Positions 29,001 through 44,373 of a stretch of DNA of 64,000 nt are shown one piece after another. The stretch comes from Hyperoplus lanceolatus (Eukaryota; Chordata; Actinopteri; Uranoscopiformes; Ammodytidae). A program made the translations under genes and the position numbers. The notes below the pieces were generated by a model that saw only the letters and a list, made by a program, of their open reading frames with translations, was not told the DNA's origin and searched no databases. Within the stretch, counting starts at the first letter, position 1. Every line of letters begins with the position of its first letter. The DNA is taken from the NCBI GenBank assembly GCA_026929865.2, contig CM049413.1, positions 14,814,501 to 14,878,500 of the forward strand, written 5' to 3'.

Positions 29001-32000
29001 TAGCAAATAAATTACTGCATGTGTTAATTACATAGCCTAAACTTAGTTAACCTAAACAACACTAAATATTCAGCATACTGATAGATTCACATGCTGTACC
29101 AATGACAAACTCCGCCGACATTAGTTGTGTTCATCACGTCATATCTATTTTTGTTTTGGGCTAGCTTGTTGAGCAGGACAGTCGGCTAATTTATGCTCAG
29201 CTATGTGGCGCTGCATGATAGAGGCTACTTTAAAACAGAGACAAATAAATGCAAGTTATAGCTTGGCAACTGAGGCCTAGGGGGCAAACAATACAATCTT
29301 GACTCTATTCATATATGTATACCTCGCTGGTGGGGCAAGGCAGGCCGGGAGTAGGTGTGTGTGTGTGCTGTTGCAAGGCTGCAACGCGCCTCCGTTTGTG
29401 TCCGTTTGTGTCCACTGCGCAACAAAAGATTTGCGAAGCAATTACAGTACAATGATTAAGTTTTTTCCCCTTTTTTCTTCCCCCGAACACACCCCGCCCA
29501 TATCCCACCCCCACACCCAACCACAAACAATCCTGCACAAAAAACAATACACAATGTTAAAAATGACATAAATGAAATACACGCTACAAGAAGCAAAAAT
29601 AAACAATCAATATGAAAAAAAAACAAAAAAAAACATAAAGAAATAAAATTAAATCAAATAAAAGAGGGGAGGAGGTAGCTACTCTTCTATTGTTGTTGTT
29701 GGTTTTTTTAAATAATTTAGGAAGGGGCGCCAAATTCTGTCAAATTTATTCTCGGATCCCTGGGTAGTATAACGTATTTTCTCTAAATTCATACATGACA
29801 TAATGTCTCTAATCCAATGTGAGTGGGAAAACAGTGATACTTGTTGACAAGCATTGTAAGTTTAATCACATAGCACAATTCAGACAACAGGCAGTTCAAA
29901 GTACTTTATAGGGGCGTGAAATACATCAAGTAGACATTAGAAAAGGAAACAAAACAATGAATACAATTAAAAGAGAAACAGAAAAGTCTTCAGATTTGAT
30001 TTAAAAGAGCAGAGAGTTGCAGCAGACCTCAACTTTTCTAGGAGTTTCTTCCAGATGCAGTTCATAAAAACTAAAAGCTGCTTCTTCTTGTTTAATCCTT
30101 ACTCTGGGGACTGTAGTAAGTAGTAGTAGACCTGTCCCAGACGACCGGAGAGCTCTGTACGGTTCATAACATATCAGCAGATCAGACATTTATTTTGGCC
30201 GTATACCATTCAGTGCAAATCCTGGATTGAGTGAAAGCTCTTTGTAAAGGTGCACCAATGGTAATGCTCATTGTGTTATCCATATGCTAATGACCACACA
30301 TTTCCCTTTTGGTTTAACAGAAACAACACCATTTGGAACTAAATAATTTATTAGATTTACAAAGTAATGACAAGTTTGAGTAAAAGCACAGTTTGGTACA
30401 TGTAACAGTTAAACGTGGGACACTACCACAGGAATTTAAAACCGTGAGTAAGACAGCTTTACATAAGGATCATATCACTTCAGACGGCATGAAAATGGTA
30501 TTTTCAGTGAGTTACATCCTTACCTGTTACTCCAGTCACGGAGTATCAGAACATGACGATTGGGGAGCCATGACATATGATTAATATCTCCATCTTTTAT
30601 GGAATATCATCACCCTATAAGACCATTCTGACTTTATTGTTATACTGTCAAAATACTGTCAAAATGCTTTAATATGAAAATCTGGGATTGAGTCAAAGCT
30701 TTTTGTAACTAAATATCTTAAAGGTGAAGAAAGCGGAATGGTCAGTTTAGCTAACATCCTGTCAGTGAATGCAGTTAGAAGTCCCCTCCGTCGTCCCTAC
30801 GTCACCACATTAATGCACTGCGGATTTCAAGCAGCGAGTTATCTAGCATCATCTCAGATAAGTAAGTGTGATAAAACATGATAAAAACCATCAAAACAGA
30901 CATTGGGAAGGATTTTTTACCTGCTCCGCCATTGTAGGTGCATAAACATTCAGCCATTTGTTGCTCTGCGAGTGCACCGTCAGTGAGACGGGTGCCAGTT
31001 TGTAGCGTTCTCTCTTCTGATTGGATACCAGTTTTGGGATCCCCAAAAAGATTATTTGCCGATTACATGCAGAGCGAGTGACTGAGAGATTGGCTTTATG
31101 AAACGCGCACACTATATAAGTGTTCACTGTATGAATAAAGAGCGATTTAACACTTATATTAATAAATAAATCGCTTACTTCACCTTTAATAGATTTACAA
31201 AGTAATGACACTAGTCAGAGTAAAAACACAACAAGCTAAAGCTACACCTAACACTTAAATGTGGGACAGTACCTCGGAAATTTACAAAGTAATGACAAGT
31301 TTGAGTAAAAGCACAGTTTGGTACATGTAAAGCTACTAACACGCTGCACCCGCTCCCTGTTACTCCATTCATGGAGTATCAGAACATGATGATTGGAGGA
31401 CCATGAGATATGATTAATATCCTTATCTTTTGGGGAACTGCAACACCCTAAAACCATTCTGACTTTATTGTAAACATAAATCAAACTAACTGTTTCCTAA
31501 ACAGCATACAGTATATGTTTGTATACCGTCAAAATGATTCAACATGAAAATCTGGGATTGAGTGAAAACTCTTTGTAAATGTGCACCAATGATTAGACTG
31601 GTTGTGCTGTCCATATGCTAATGAAAATGCATTTCCCTTTTGGTTTAACAGAAATAACACCATTTGGAACTAAATAACTTAATAGATTTACAAAGTAATG
31701 ACACAAGTTTGAAAAAGCTACACCTAACACTTAAATGTGGGACAGTACCCCGGGAATTTAAAACCGTGAGTAAGACAGCTTTACGTAAGGATCATATTAC
31801 TTCAGACGGCATGAAAATGGTATCTTCAGTGAGGTACATCCTTACCTGTTACTCCATTCATGGAGTAGCATCACATGATGAATGGAGAACCATGAGATAT
31901 GATTAATATCTCCATCTTGTAGGGAACTGCAACACCCTACAGGACTATTCTGACTTGATTGTTCATTTAAATGATGCTTCTCATATCAAGATTGTTTTAA

Positions 32001-35000
32001 TTTGCAATTGATTGATTTTTCCATACCTAAGTGATAATAGTCAACATTTACATGTTTCAGTCCCACTGTGTTTTTTTAAGGTAGAAGATCCCTGGAAGAA
32101 GAAATAAATGAGATCAAAGCAGTCCATGACTCTTTGCAGAAAGAACTGGAAACTTGTAAGACACACAAGCATGTCTGATAATACATTGATTGATCCACAT
32201 GCAATATACCTATTGTACCTGCTGTATGTACTTATTGCTTATAAGTTAAAGACCTTCTAAAAGTACAAAATAATAGTATTGCAATTAGGGCTGCAACTAA
32301 TGATTATTTTGGTAATCGATTATTTTCTCGATTAATCGATTATTATTCGATTAGTCGTTTGGTCCGTAAAATGTCAAAAAAAATTGAAAATTATTGATAA
32401 ATTTTCCAAAGCCCATGTTGACTCCCTCAAATGTATTGTTATGTCCAAAACACACAGATATTTCAGTTTACTGTCATAATAGGATTAAAGAAACCAGAAG
32501 AGAAGCTGAAATCAGATAATTTGGACATTTTTTATTAAAAAATTACTCGAAACGATTAATCGATTATCAAAATAGTTGGCGATTATTTTAATAATCGATT
32601 AATCGTTGCAGCTCTAATTGCAATCTTTTATGCAGCCATGTATGTGTGTGCCATGTGTTAATTACATATGTAATGTTTAGGTTATTATTAGTAAAGATAT
32701 AATTAGTAGGTTGTTGTATTTACAGTACAAACTGAAGTTTACCAACTTGAAGAGATCCATAAAGAAAAAGAAGGTACACACACTGATTAGCGTAACAAAC
32801 ATTTGTACATGTGTAATTGATTTTAGCCCACAATGTATGTAGATTTAATTTTTTGGTTGACCTTGTCTGTAAACAAATTGAATATCTATGAGTAAGCTGA
32901 TACTGTGATGTTTCCCTCCAGAATTGGGTAGGAAACTTCAGTTCCAGTGTGAGGAGTCTGAGCAAGACTCTGCCAGGTGAGCTCCACACTTACCAGGTAA
33001 AGAATATTATTGAATGCCTCCGCTGTAATAGGTGCGTTTCAGTGTTTGGCTGAAGTCTGAACATTACCCATCATACAGTATATTTTTTTTCTCAGTTTGT
33101 TCGATCACAATTGTGGGTTTGTGATGGGTAACACCAGATGGCAGCAAAAACCCAAGATAAATTATCTGGTTTTGAATTGTACCTGTATTTTTTAGATCTA
33201 CTATAACATAGTGGATTTATTTTTTTATTTTTTCAGTCTTGATGTTGGCTGTCACTTTTTACTAGTTTATATCCAATTGTTTGTTTATACTGTTTAATAT
33301 AATGCCATTTTTAATGTCTTTCTTGATTTTCTATTTAGGGGAAGGTGGGGTGATTTGTGCAACTTTTTACTCAAAGTGATTTTAAAGTGAGGCCTTGACA
33401 GTTATGTCTCCAACTCAAATATGTACATATATTTCAGGATGTTGTGCATCCCTGGCAATAAAAACTTTGGATCTGGAATAAACTGTTTAAGAAATATAGC
33501 TTTCGGAAAAAAAGTTGTCTTGTCGCACAAATCACCCCACGTAGTGGGGTGATTTGTGCGTCATTGTGTCACAATGACAAAGTCACCATCATCATCTTTC
33601 TGGCCATCTGAACTCTCATCAGTGGTGTCGTTAAGTGGAATTGAGATGTCACTCTCTCCTGAGCTACTGTAGACTATCACTTTCTTTTGGTGACCAGCGT
33701 ATACAGCCATGCCACTGGCACAACTCTCAGAAATGTACTTTGCACTAGTTGCTCCGTGCTTGTGGAACCAACTGCCACCTGACAAATGTGATTCCCCCTA
33801 CATTTCTGCCTTTAAATCAAGGCTCAAAACCCATATGTACACCCTGGTGTTTCCTCCCCATTAACCTCTGCACTACTTACTTACCTCTGCACTACTATCT
33901 GTGTTTATGTGGATGTATGGGCTTTACGTCTTTTATTTTGGTTATTGTTATTTTACCTTCATTGTTTACCTACTGAATGCACTATGTACAGCACTTTGGA
34001 CAGTGCAAACTGTCATAAATGTGCTTTTATAAATACATTTTACTTACTTACTTACTTATAACTCACCCAGGCCCTTGCGCACAAATCACCCCATCCCCAG
34101 AATTTTGGATAATAGGCATGATGCAGCAATTTAGGGTTGACATTGTGCTAACTATATAGACTCAAAGTGTAGCATACCAAAGCACTAAAACATGTGTCAA
34201 ATGTTTTCAAACGTGTCTATAATTGTTCAGACACAATAATCAAAAAACCTTGATCATGGAAATTTTACTTTGAAAGGCAAAACACAGTTTTTTGAGCTTA
34301 AATGTGCTTATATCTTATTCCTTGTGTCTCCCTTCTTTACAGGATGAGTCAAATGGATGGCTCTTCTTAAATATGTGGTCACATTTCCAATTTCTTCCAC
34401 GGTTTTCTAGAAACAAGGGGTTTTGCAACTTCCAAAATGCACAAATCACCCCACCTTCCCCTATAGGGGAGAACGGGGTAATCTGAGCCACTTTTTACAT
34501 TTGCTCCCCTCGAAGCGAACTAAAATGATTTATCTCTCAAATTTACACATTTCCCATTAATTCAGGATGTTTCCTAGAAACGGGCATTAGCAGATTTTTT
34601 TCAAGACAAAGGGCAGTGAAAATATTATTGTTTTAAAAAAGTTGTCATGTGGCTCACTTTACCCCAGCTGTGGGGTAAACTGAGACAGACCAGAAAAATC
34701 AAGGGGGTAAAGTGAACCAGCTGGGGGTAAACTGATCCACTTACTTTTTCCACTCTGAAACTACCATAACAACACATATTGTAGCTGTTAGAATCCTTAA
34801 AGCTAGCCACACATTCCAGAACTAATGTCAGACTAGTAAAAGAATGATGGGGTTTAGTCAATTAAGCAATGCAAATGTTCTAAACACTTGAAAGTAACTC
34901 TGAACAAAATCAAATACAACATATTATAATTCAAAGGGTTTTAATAAGATTAAAATTAAAGATAGAACCAGTTAGATCAGAACACAGTCTGGGGGTCAGA

Positions 35001-36807
35001 AGACAGGACCCTTAGAGCCAGCTTGTGCCTGGGGGTCAAAGCATAGGAAAATCAGAACCAGCGAGAACAGCCTGGGACTCAGAACACAGGAGAAGACCCA
35101 ACTGGATTATAACATCAGCCTGTCATACTCTACAACTAGGCCTACTCTACATTCCAGCCCCAAAGGTTACAGGGAAAGATGAGAAGGTGCTCTTTCCGTG
35201 TGGAGACAGTGTCTCACTTTCCCCCACAGCATTTGGCTCACTTTCCCCCACGACCACAATTTGAGAAAAAACTACCTCTCTTAGCATTTCAGGCTAATCT
35301 TTAGCTAATATCATCACATAGTTTTTATATGTTAGTAGTTCATCAACTTGTATGATGTTTTTCTACGTGAATACATTTGCTTTGGCACAACAGTTGATTA
35401 AGTTGACAGCAAGAAAATTTACTTTTACATGCAAAATACCTATTTTGGTGAAAAAAAAACATGCTTACCACAGCACCATGAGGTCCTCTCTTTCATGGCC
35501 AAGGGGAAATGAGAGGGGCTTGAAAACATATATCTCACATGACCACAAATGTTTTCCGATGCCTAGATACAGGGGGTGGCTCACATTACCCGATGCCTCA
35601 GATTCCCCCGTTCTCCCCTACATGTATATGAATAATTAATAACTAATAATATAATTCAATTAAAAAACTATTCATAATAATGATAATTATTGAATCAGAG
35701 TTTCAATAGTACTGAGAAAGAAAACTACAAACCAAAAATAACAAATATGTTGATTTTCAGTATGTCAAGGAAACTTCTGATTGATAGACTTCAAAGATTT
35801 TGAAAGCATGATAAATTGGCTCATCTTACCAAAATACAATACAGCGCCATCACATTGTTTTATTTCCTACGCAATTGTAGTTACAAATTACAGTAATACA
35901 CCAAGGGCCAAAACTTGCCAAAATATAGTATATTCCATAAAGACAGCCCATCAAGAGGTTTGTTGAGATTTGGGAGGGGACAATAAATTTGACAGATGCG
36001 ACCGGCTCATCATTCTCTAAGCAGGAAAAACCCTGATCAAATATCGTACTACATACATTTTCAGACCGTCTGCCAAATTTACTGTCACAGGTGGAATTAG
36101 TGTTTCAGTGAATATTTCTCGATTTGTTTATTTATTGTACTGAGTGATGAATCATATGTGTCTTGCAGGCAGTTAAAGCAGAACAAGAAAAGTGATGAAC
36201 TGCTTGATCAGTACCGATGTGAAATCCAGGAATATAAGCTTAAACACAGAAAGCAGCGGTACCTAATCAAAGTGCAATGATGTATTAATTCTTTTTTATT
36301 CATCAAAATAATATATATGTTATATAGATTTCCTAAGTCAACCTTGTTTCCACAGAATGAAGTTTGAAAACCAACTGTATCTACTGATAGAGCAGCATAA
36401 GAATCTGCACTCAATCTTTGTAAGTTGGTCTATTTTAGATACAAATTATCCATATTTTCCATATATGATGATAAAAAATGTGACATGTCGTTGATATGGT
36501 TGATAACAAATTGTTACTTAGACTCCAGAACGGCTCCCAGATGAAATAGAGAGTGCTAAGAATACAAAAACTCAGCTTTTATCAGCTGGTAAGGACCCGC
36601 TTATATATTTTTTTTTCTGCAAGCATGCATGCAGTCAAATATATTTTTTGTATATGTTTTCATTTCCATTTCCAACCCCTTTGATCTGACCTTGTCCTTA
36701 CAGAACAAGTGAAGTTGACTCAGTTGCACCACCTCGATGAGGAGCTAGAAGAGGTGAAGAAACAGATGCAGCATGGAACAACTGCTGCAAAAACTCAGCA
36801 AGAGTAA
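26019..36807 (+). CDS. syce1: Synaptonemal complex central element protein 1
   Basis: Structural protein of the synaptonemal complex central element, needed for synapsis in meiosis. Coding exons: 26019-26034, 26454-26498, 26585-26647, 32081-32155, 32726-32773, 32922-32976, 36169-36258, 36356-36419, 36522-36588, 36704-36807, giving 208 residues with continuous phase. It resembles human SYCE1 at the N-terminal KIEDL, at SLQKELET and, most clearly, at TPERLPDEIESAKNTKTQLL, which matches the human PERLAKEI...KEQLL segment. Most of the chain is predicted heptad coiled coil rich in Glu, Lys, Gln and Leu. It is shorter than the human protein (about 350), lacking the human C-terminal part. Introns 3 and 6 are swollen by mobile elements. 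Candidate poly(A) signal ATTAAA at 37218-37223. Confidence 0.85.
27318..27810. repeat. ~460-bp repeat unit, copy A
   Basis: First copy of a repeat found four times in syce1 intron 3. Shared landmarks in order: GGGATTGAGTGAAAGCTC, a GGTTTAACAGA segment, TTTGGAACTAAATAA, ACAAAGTAATGACA, a GGGACAGTACC segment, ACCGTGAGTAAGACAGCT, and AGATATGATTAATATC. A frame at 27496-27708 ends ...YGVSENDEWSIMRYD. Copy A is separated from the others by later insertions. Confidence 0.75.
27909..28776. mobile_element. hAT non-autonomous element with 8-base target duplication
   Basis: The termini are TAGTGATGG at the left and CCATCACTA at the right, with the perfect 8-base direct repeat ACTCTGAC on both flanks (27901-27908 and 28777-28784). 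Subterminal GAAGCCTTGAAGCC and GCTCCGAAGCC blocks face each other. The 868 bp interior has no intact transposase. Located in syce1 intron 3. Confidence 0.85.
28785..29869. other. syce1 intron 3 filler, possible LINE fragment
   Basis: No exon was recognised. About 29440-29830 is C-rich then A-rich, with CACACCCAACCACAAACAATCC. It resembles the reverse complement of a LINE 3' region, but no protein match could be read, so the identity is tentative. Confidence 0.25.
29870..30196 (-). mobile_element. LINE 3' end fragment (L2/Rex-like)
   Basis: On the minus strand the frame 30189-30001 reads YRALRSSGTGLLLLTTVPRV followed by ...EAAFSFYELH, resembling the end of a LINE ORF2 product (RSSGTGLL...VPRVR...EAAFS). 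A 3' UTR-like tail with a CTGCCTGTTGTCTGAATTGT segment follows. The fragment is severely truncated at its 5' end. Confidence 0.65.
30197..30660. repeat. ~460-bp repeat unit, copy B
   Basis: Second copy, carrying all landmarks from GGATTGAGTGAAAGCTC to CATATGATTAATATCTCC. A frame at 30393-30584 ends ...HGVSEHDDWGAMTYD, aligning with copies A and D. It is directly followed by copy C, about 461 bases from landmark to landmark. Confidence 0.8.
30661..31530. repeat. ~460-bp repeat unit, copy C, rearranged and interrupted
   Basis: Starts TCTGGGATTGAGTCAAAGC and soon reaches ACTAAATATCTTAA, where the TTAA-flanked element (30722-31185) is inserted, then resumes TTAATAGATTTACAAAG. Without the insert it spans about 400 bp. 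Its middle is a mosaic: the ACAAAGTAATGACA segment occurs twice and most of the shared reading frame is missing. Confidence 0.7.
30722..31185. mobile_element. TTAA-flanked MITE, copy 2
   Basis: Starts AGGTGAAGAAAGCGGAATGG and ends CGCTTACTTCACCT, so the outer AGGTGAAG and CTTCACCT are perfect inverted repeats; TTAA flanks it at 30718-30721 and 31186-31189. It has the same family and order as 21177-21578, with two inserted stretches (about 30780-30800 and 31055-31095). It sits inside tandem repeat copy C. Confidence 0.85.
31531..31985. repeat. ~460-bp repeat unit, copy D
   Basis: Last copy, with the full set of landmarks. A frame at 31664-31906 ends ...HGVASHDEWRTMRYD, again aligned to copies A and B. 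It ends shortly before syce1 exon 4 (32081). Confidence 0.8.
32286..32616. mobile_element. hAT-type MITE with ATCGATTA-rich ends
   Basis: The left end TAGGGCTGCAACTAATGATT and right end ATTAATCGTTGCAGCTCTA are inverted repeats. The 8-base target duplication ATTGCAAT is perfect on both sides (32278-32285 and 32617-32624). The 331 bp element has no coding capacity and lies in syce1 intron 4. This terminus is, as I recall, widespread in fish introns. Confidence 0.85.
33338..34461. mobile_element. TA-flanked DNA transposon 1 (GGGGAAGGTGGGG termini)
   Basis: The termini GGGGAAGGTGGGGTGATTTG and CAAATCACCCCACCTTCCCC are perfect inverted repeats, flanked by TA (33336-33337 and 34462-34463). An internal inverted copy of the CAAATCACCCCAC motif lies at about 33527-33560. 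A minus-strand frame, 33785-33561, is Ser/Asp-rich and ends DDDGDFVIV; it may be the end of a transposase, but this is unproven. A LINE tail is nested inside (33745-34060). TA targeting suggests the Tc1/mariner/pogo group. Confidence 0.8.
33745..34060 (+). mobile_element. LINE 3' tail nested in TA element 1
   Basis: Reads in pieces as LINE ORF2 end, including AFKSRLKTHMYTL, then the tail GCACTTTGGACAG...TGTGCTTTTATAAATACATTTT, ending in (ACTT)n microsatellite units at about 34038-34060. That tail with ACTT repeats is typical of fish L2/Rex1-like LINEs. It is heavily 5' truncated. Confidence 0.65.
34466..35618. mobile_element. TA-flanked DNA transposon 2 (GGGGAGAACGGGG termini)
   Basis: The left end GGGGAGAACGGGGTAATCTG and right end CAGATTCCCCCGTTCTCCCC form inverted repeats, flanked by TA (34464-34465 and 35619-35620). 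Several internal GGCTCACTTTACCCC-type motifs occur in both orientations. The 1153 bp interior has no recognisable transposase. It directly abuts element 1 (33338-34461) and has related, non-identical ends. Confidence 0.8.
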
Positions 36808-37364
36808 AAATGCATGTTTGTATGCGGTATTAAAGAGAATATAATAAGTTGTCAAGCAAAATCTTTAATCTACCAAATGTCACCTTCCAGTAAACTACAC
36901 ACAAATACTGCTGTTGACCTCAAAATGAAATTAAATAACAGAAAATTCAGGATTCCTGAGTGCTCGGCAGTTGTTCTCTCTGGCAGTCAATTTAGTAAAA
37001 CTGGTGGTATGATCCATGTACTGATGCATGGTTTAGGTATGTATTTTAAATATTAATTGTTCTGTGAGGCATGCACTTGTTATTGCGATCCAGTTTGTTG
37101 CTGGGATGTATGCCAAATGTAATGTTTTCATTAGATTTATAGGTGCCAGTATTAGGTTCCTGTATAGTGCTACAGCATGTTCATGCTCATTGTTCTTTGA
37201 TGTTGTAAATTCTTGTAATTAAATGGCTTTCATATATTTAAATTTGTATGTATTATTATTTTTTTAAAGCTTTGCAACTGGTTTTATTTTATGAATCCTA
37301 TAAATGAGAACAGTCCACTGTAGGTATGTGCACACAGCCAGATTCAACATCAGCTTAAAACAGT
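36808..37364 (+). other. syce1 3' UTR and intergenic junction
   Basis: A/T-rich non-coding sequence with ATTAAA at 37218-37223, a plausible syce1 cleavage signal. The fam83h transcript, coming from the opposite strand, ends just beyond it. Confidence 0.55.
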
Positions 37365-39375
37365 TTTATTAAAATACTTTTGCAGTATCTCATATGCAAT
37401 TTAATACTTAACAGTTTTTTAAAGAACATAATGAACCTGTACAACTGATTTGCCCCCTTATTTAGACCAATACGTTTATTTACAGCCATGACCACACAAT
37501 TACATATTTAAAAAACAAAAATACAAGGCACTTTAATAATACAGTGAGGGTGATCACAATCCAATTTTTCATTAGGATATCACCAAAGTCGTTCTTATAT
37601 ATTTACACTATAATCCCGTATATAAAATTGTAACCCCTGAAGTGTCCATATAGCAAAAGATCCTCCAGTCTTTTGACACACTGTACAAAATCTTACTAAT
37701 AGTACATGGTTTGTTGATCAGCCTGGAAATTGTACCACATAACTAAATCTTTGGTTGAATGGTGTTTACAGTCCAACAAAGGATTTGAGAGTCCTGTGCA
37801 GGGCATAGGTGAGAAGTTAAGTGATTTACAAAAGGAGGCATGGCCCTGCTCTAGGACTACAAAATGAAGCAATCACTTTTCTTATTATTTTCTTTGAAGT
37901 TGATGACTAATTTAAAAGTGAGAGAAGGAAATTAAGCCATGTAAACATTGTCTACTTTTACAGTGATTCTGGGCAACTGTAAATGCTTTACATTGTTATT
38001 TACATTACATAAGACAAATACTACTATGCTAAACTCCGCTCCTCTTAAAATATCTGCTTATTGGACCTATGCATGGTTATGGGACATCTTCAACCCTGAC
38101 TAGTAGGTTCACACCTTACTGAAAAGATGCACAATGCTATTTGCTTTTTGAGAGGCTGAATTTCACTCCATTCTACTTTCTATCAAAACCCTTCTGCTGT
38201 TGCCTTAGAATTAGACATTAGAAAACATTTTCCCACTTTCTGATAATGATTTTGTCAACACTTTTTTTAAATCACAGACTTGTTCTTACATTTTTAACCT
38301 TCATCAACTTTTTATCTCATTCTAGTTATCTTCATATTCTCAACTGTGCTTTCCGGTCTGAGTTAATAATGGTCCTAGATTTGGTAATGCCCTTGATTGG
38401 CATTTGACACACTGAATTCACAAGGAAACTCCTGTCAAGTTTAAAACAAGCCCCATATATACAAACACTGATGCTATACGCATGCAGTCATATACCAAGA
38501 TTTATAACAGCCATCTATCTATTTTCTTTCCCTCAGATGCAATATGTACTGTCTTTGTCTTACCCTCTCTTCACTCCCTCAGTCACGTACATAAAAGCTC
38601 AGTTATACTGTAGGTGAATTGCCCTACCCGTTTCTGTTAGGTCAAACATTAGCCCATGCAGTAGTCACTCTTCTTTCTCTCAGTCACCATAAAAGGTAAA
38701 AGTAGTACCAGGTCTTGGCAAACAGGCACATTCCAAACTCAATCACTTAAGTTTGTTTTCAGCATTTTTATAGAATGTCTTTTCAAGTTATATTACTTGT
38801 GAAACTCCAGGAAAGGCTGTAGCATAGAGCCAGAGAGGTACTCTGGACACGTACGGGCAAGGTGTATTTTTGATCCTCTTGCATAAATAATTTACATATA
38901 CAATCGGTCTTCCATCTTTCGTTATCCCAGGGTATTCCCCATCTGTAATAGAACAACAGGGATAATAGTTAATGCAACACATTATGATCACCCATCTTGA
39001 ATTCCCACCGTCAGTGTTTCAAAGACTAATTTTTTCATTTAACTAAACAAATTCTTGATTGTATTTTGAATTTAAAAAAAAAAGTTAAATACGTAAATAG
39101 GGGTTTTAACACATCTGAAACTTTTTATGGTTTAAAAAGTTGCAAAGACTCTCACATTGTAGTCTCAATTAATAATACTGTATAATACTCAGACAAGTGT
39201 AATGTATTCTGCTGCATCTGATCAACTAAAAAAATATTGGATTGAGTATTTTCGAATGTAAACAGCTGGTTTTTGTAAAATAACTTAATTTAAACCCTGA
39301 TTCCACTTATATAGACATATACTGTATTTCTTTAGTACTTTTATTGTTTACAATTTACACAACTTTTGCTTTTGT
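37365..39375 (-). other. fam83h: fam83h 3' UTR
   Basis: About 2 kb of non-coding sequence lies downstream of the fam83h stop. On the minus strand AATAAA occurs at 37370-37365, the likely poly(A) signal. No other gene was seen; frames here are short and unconvincing. Confidence 0.6.
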
Positions 39376-44301
<4,926 letters not shown>

Positions 44302-44373
44302 GGTTCCAGAGAGGGGTGGGGTCAAAGGTCAGGTTTTAGGGGTAAGGAGAGGTAAAGGAGAAGGAATTTGAAC

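Noticed and set aside
27166..31985. CRISPR-like interpretation of the repeated units
   Set aside because: Units are about 460 bp, diverged and in a vertebrate intron; no short repeats with unique spacers.
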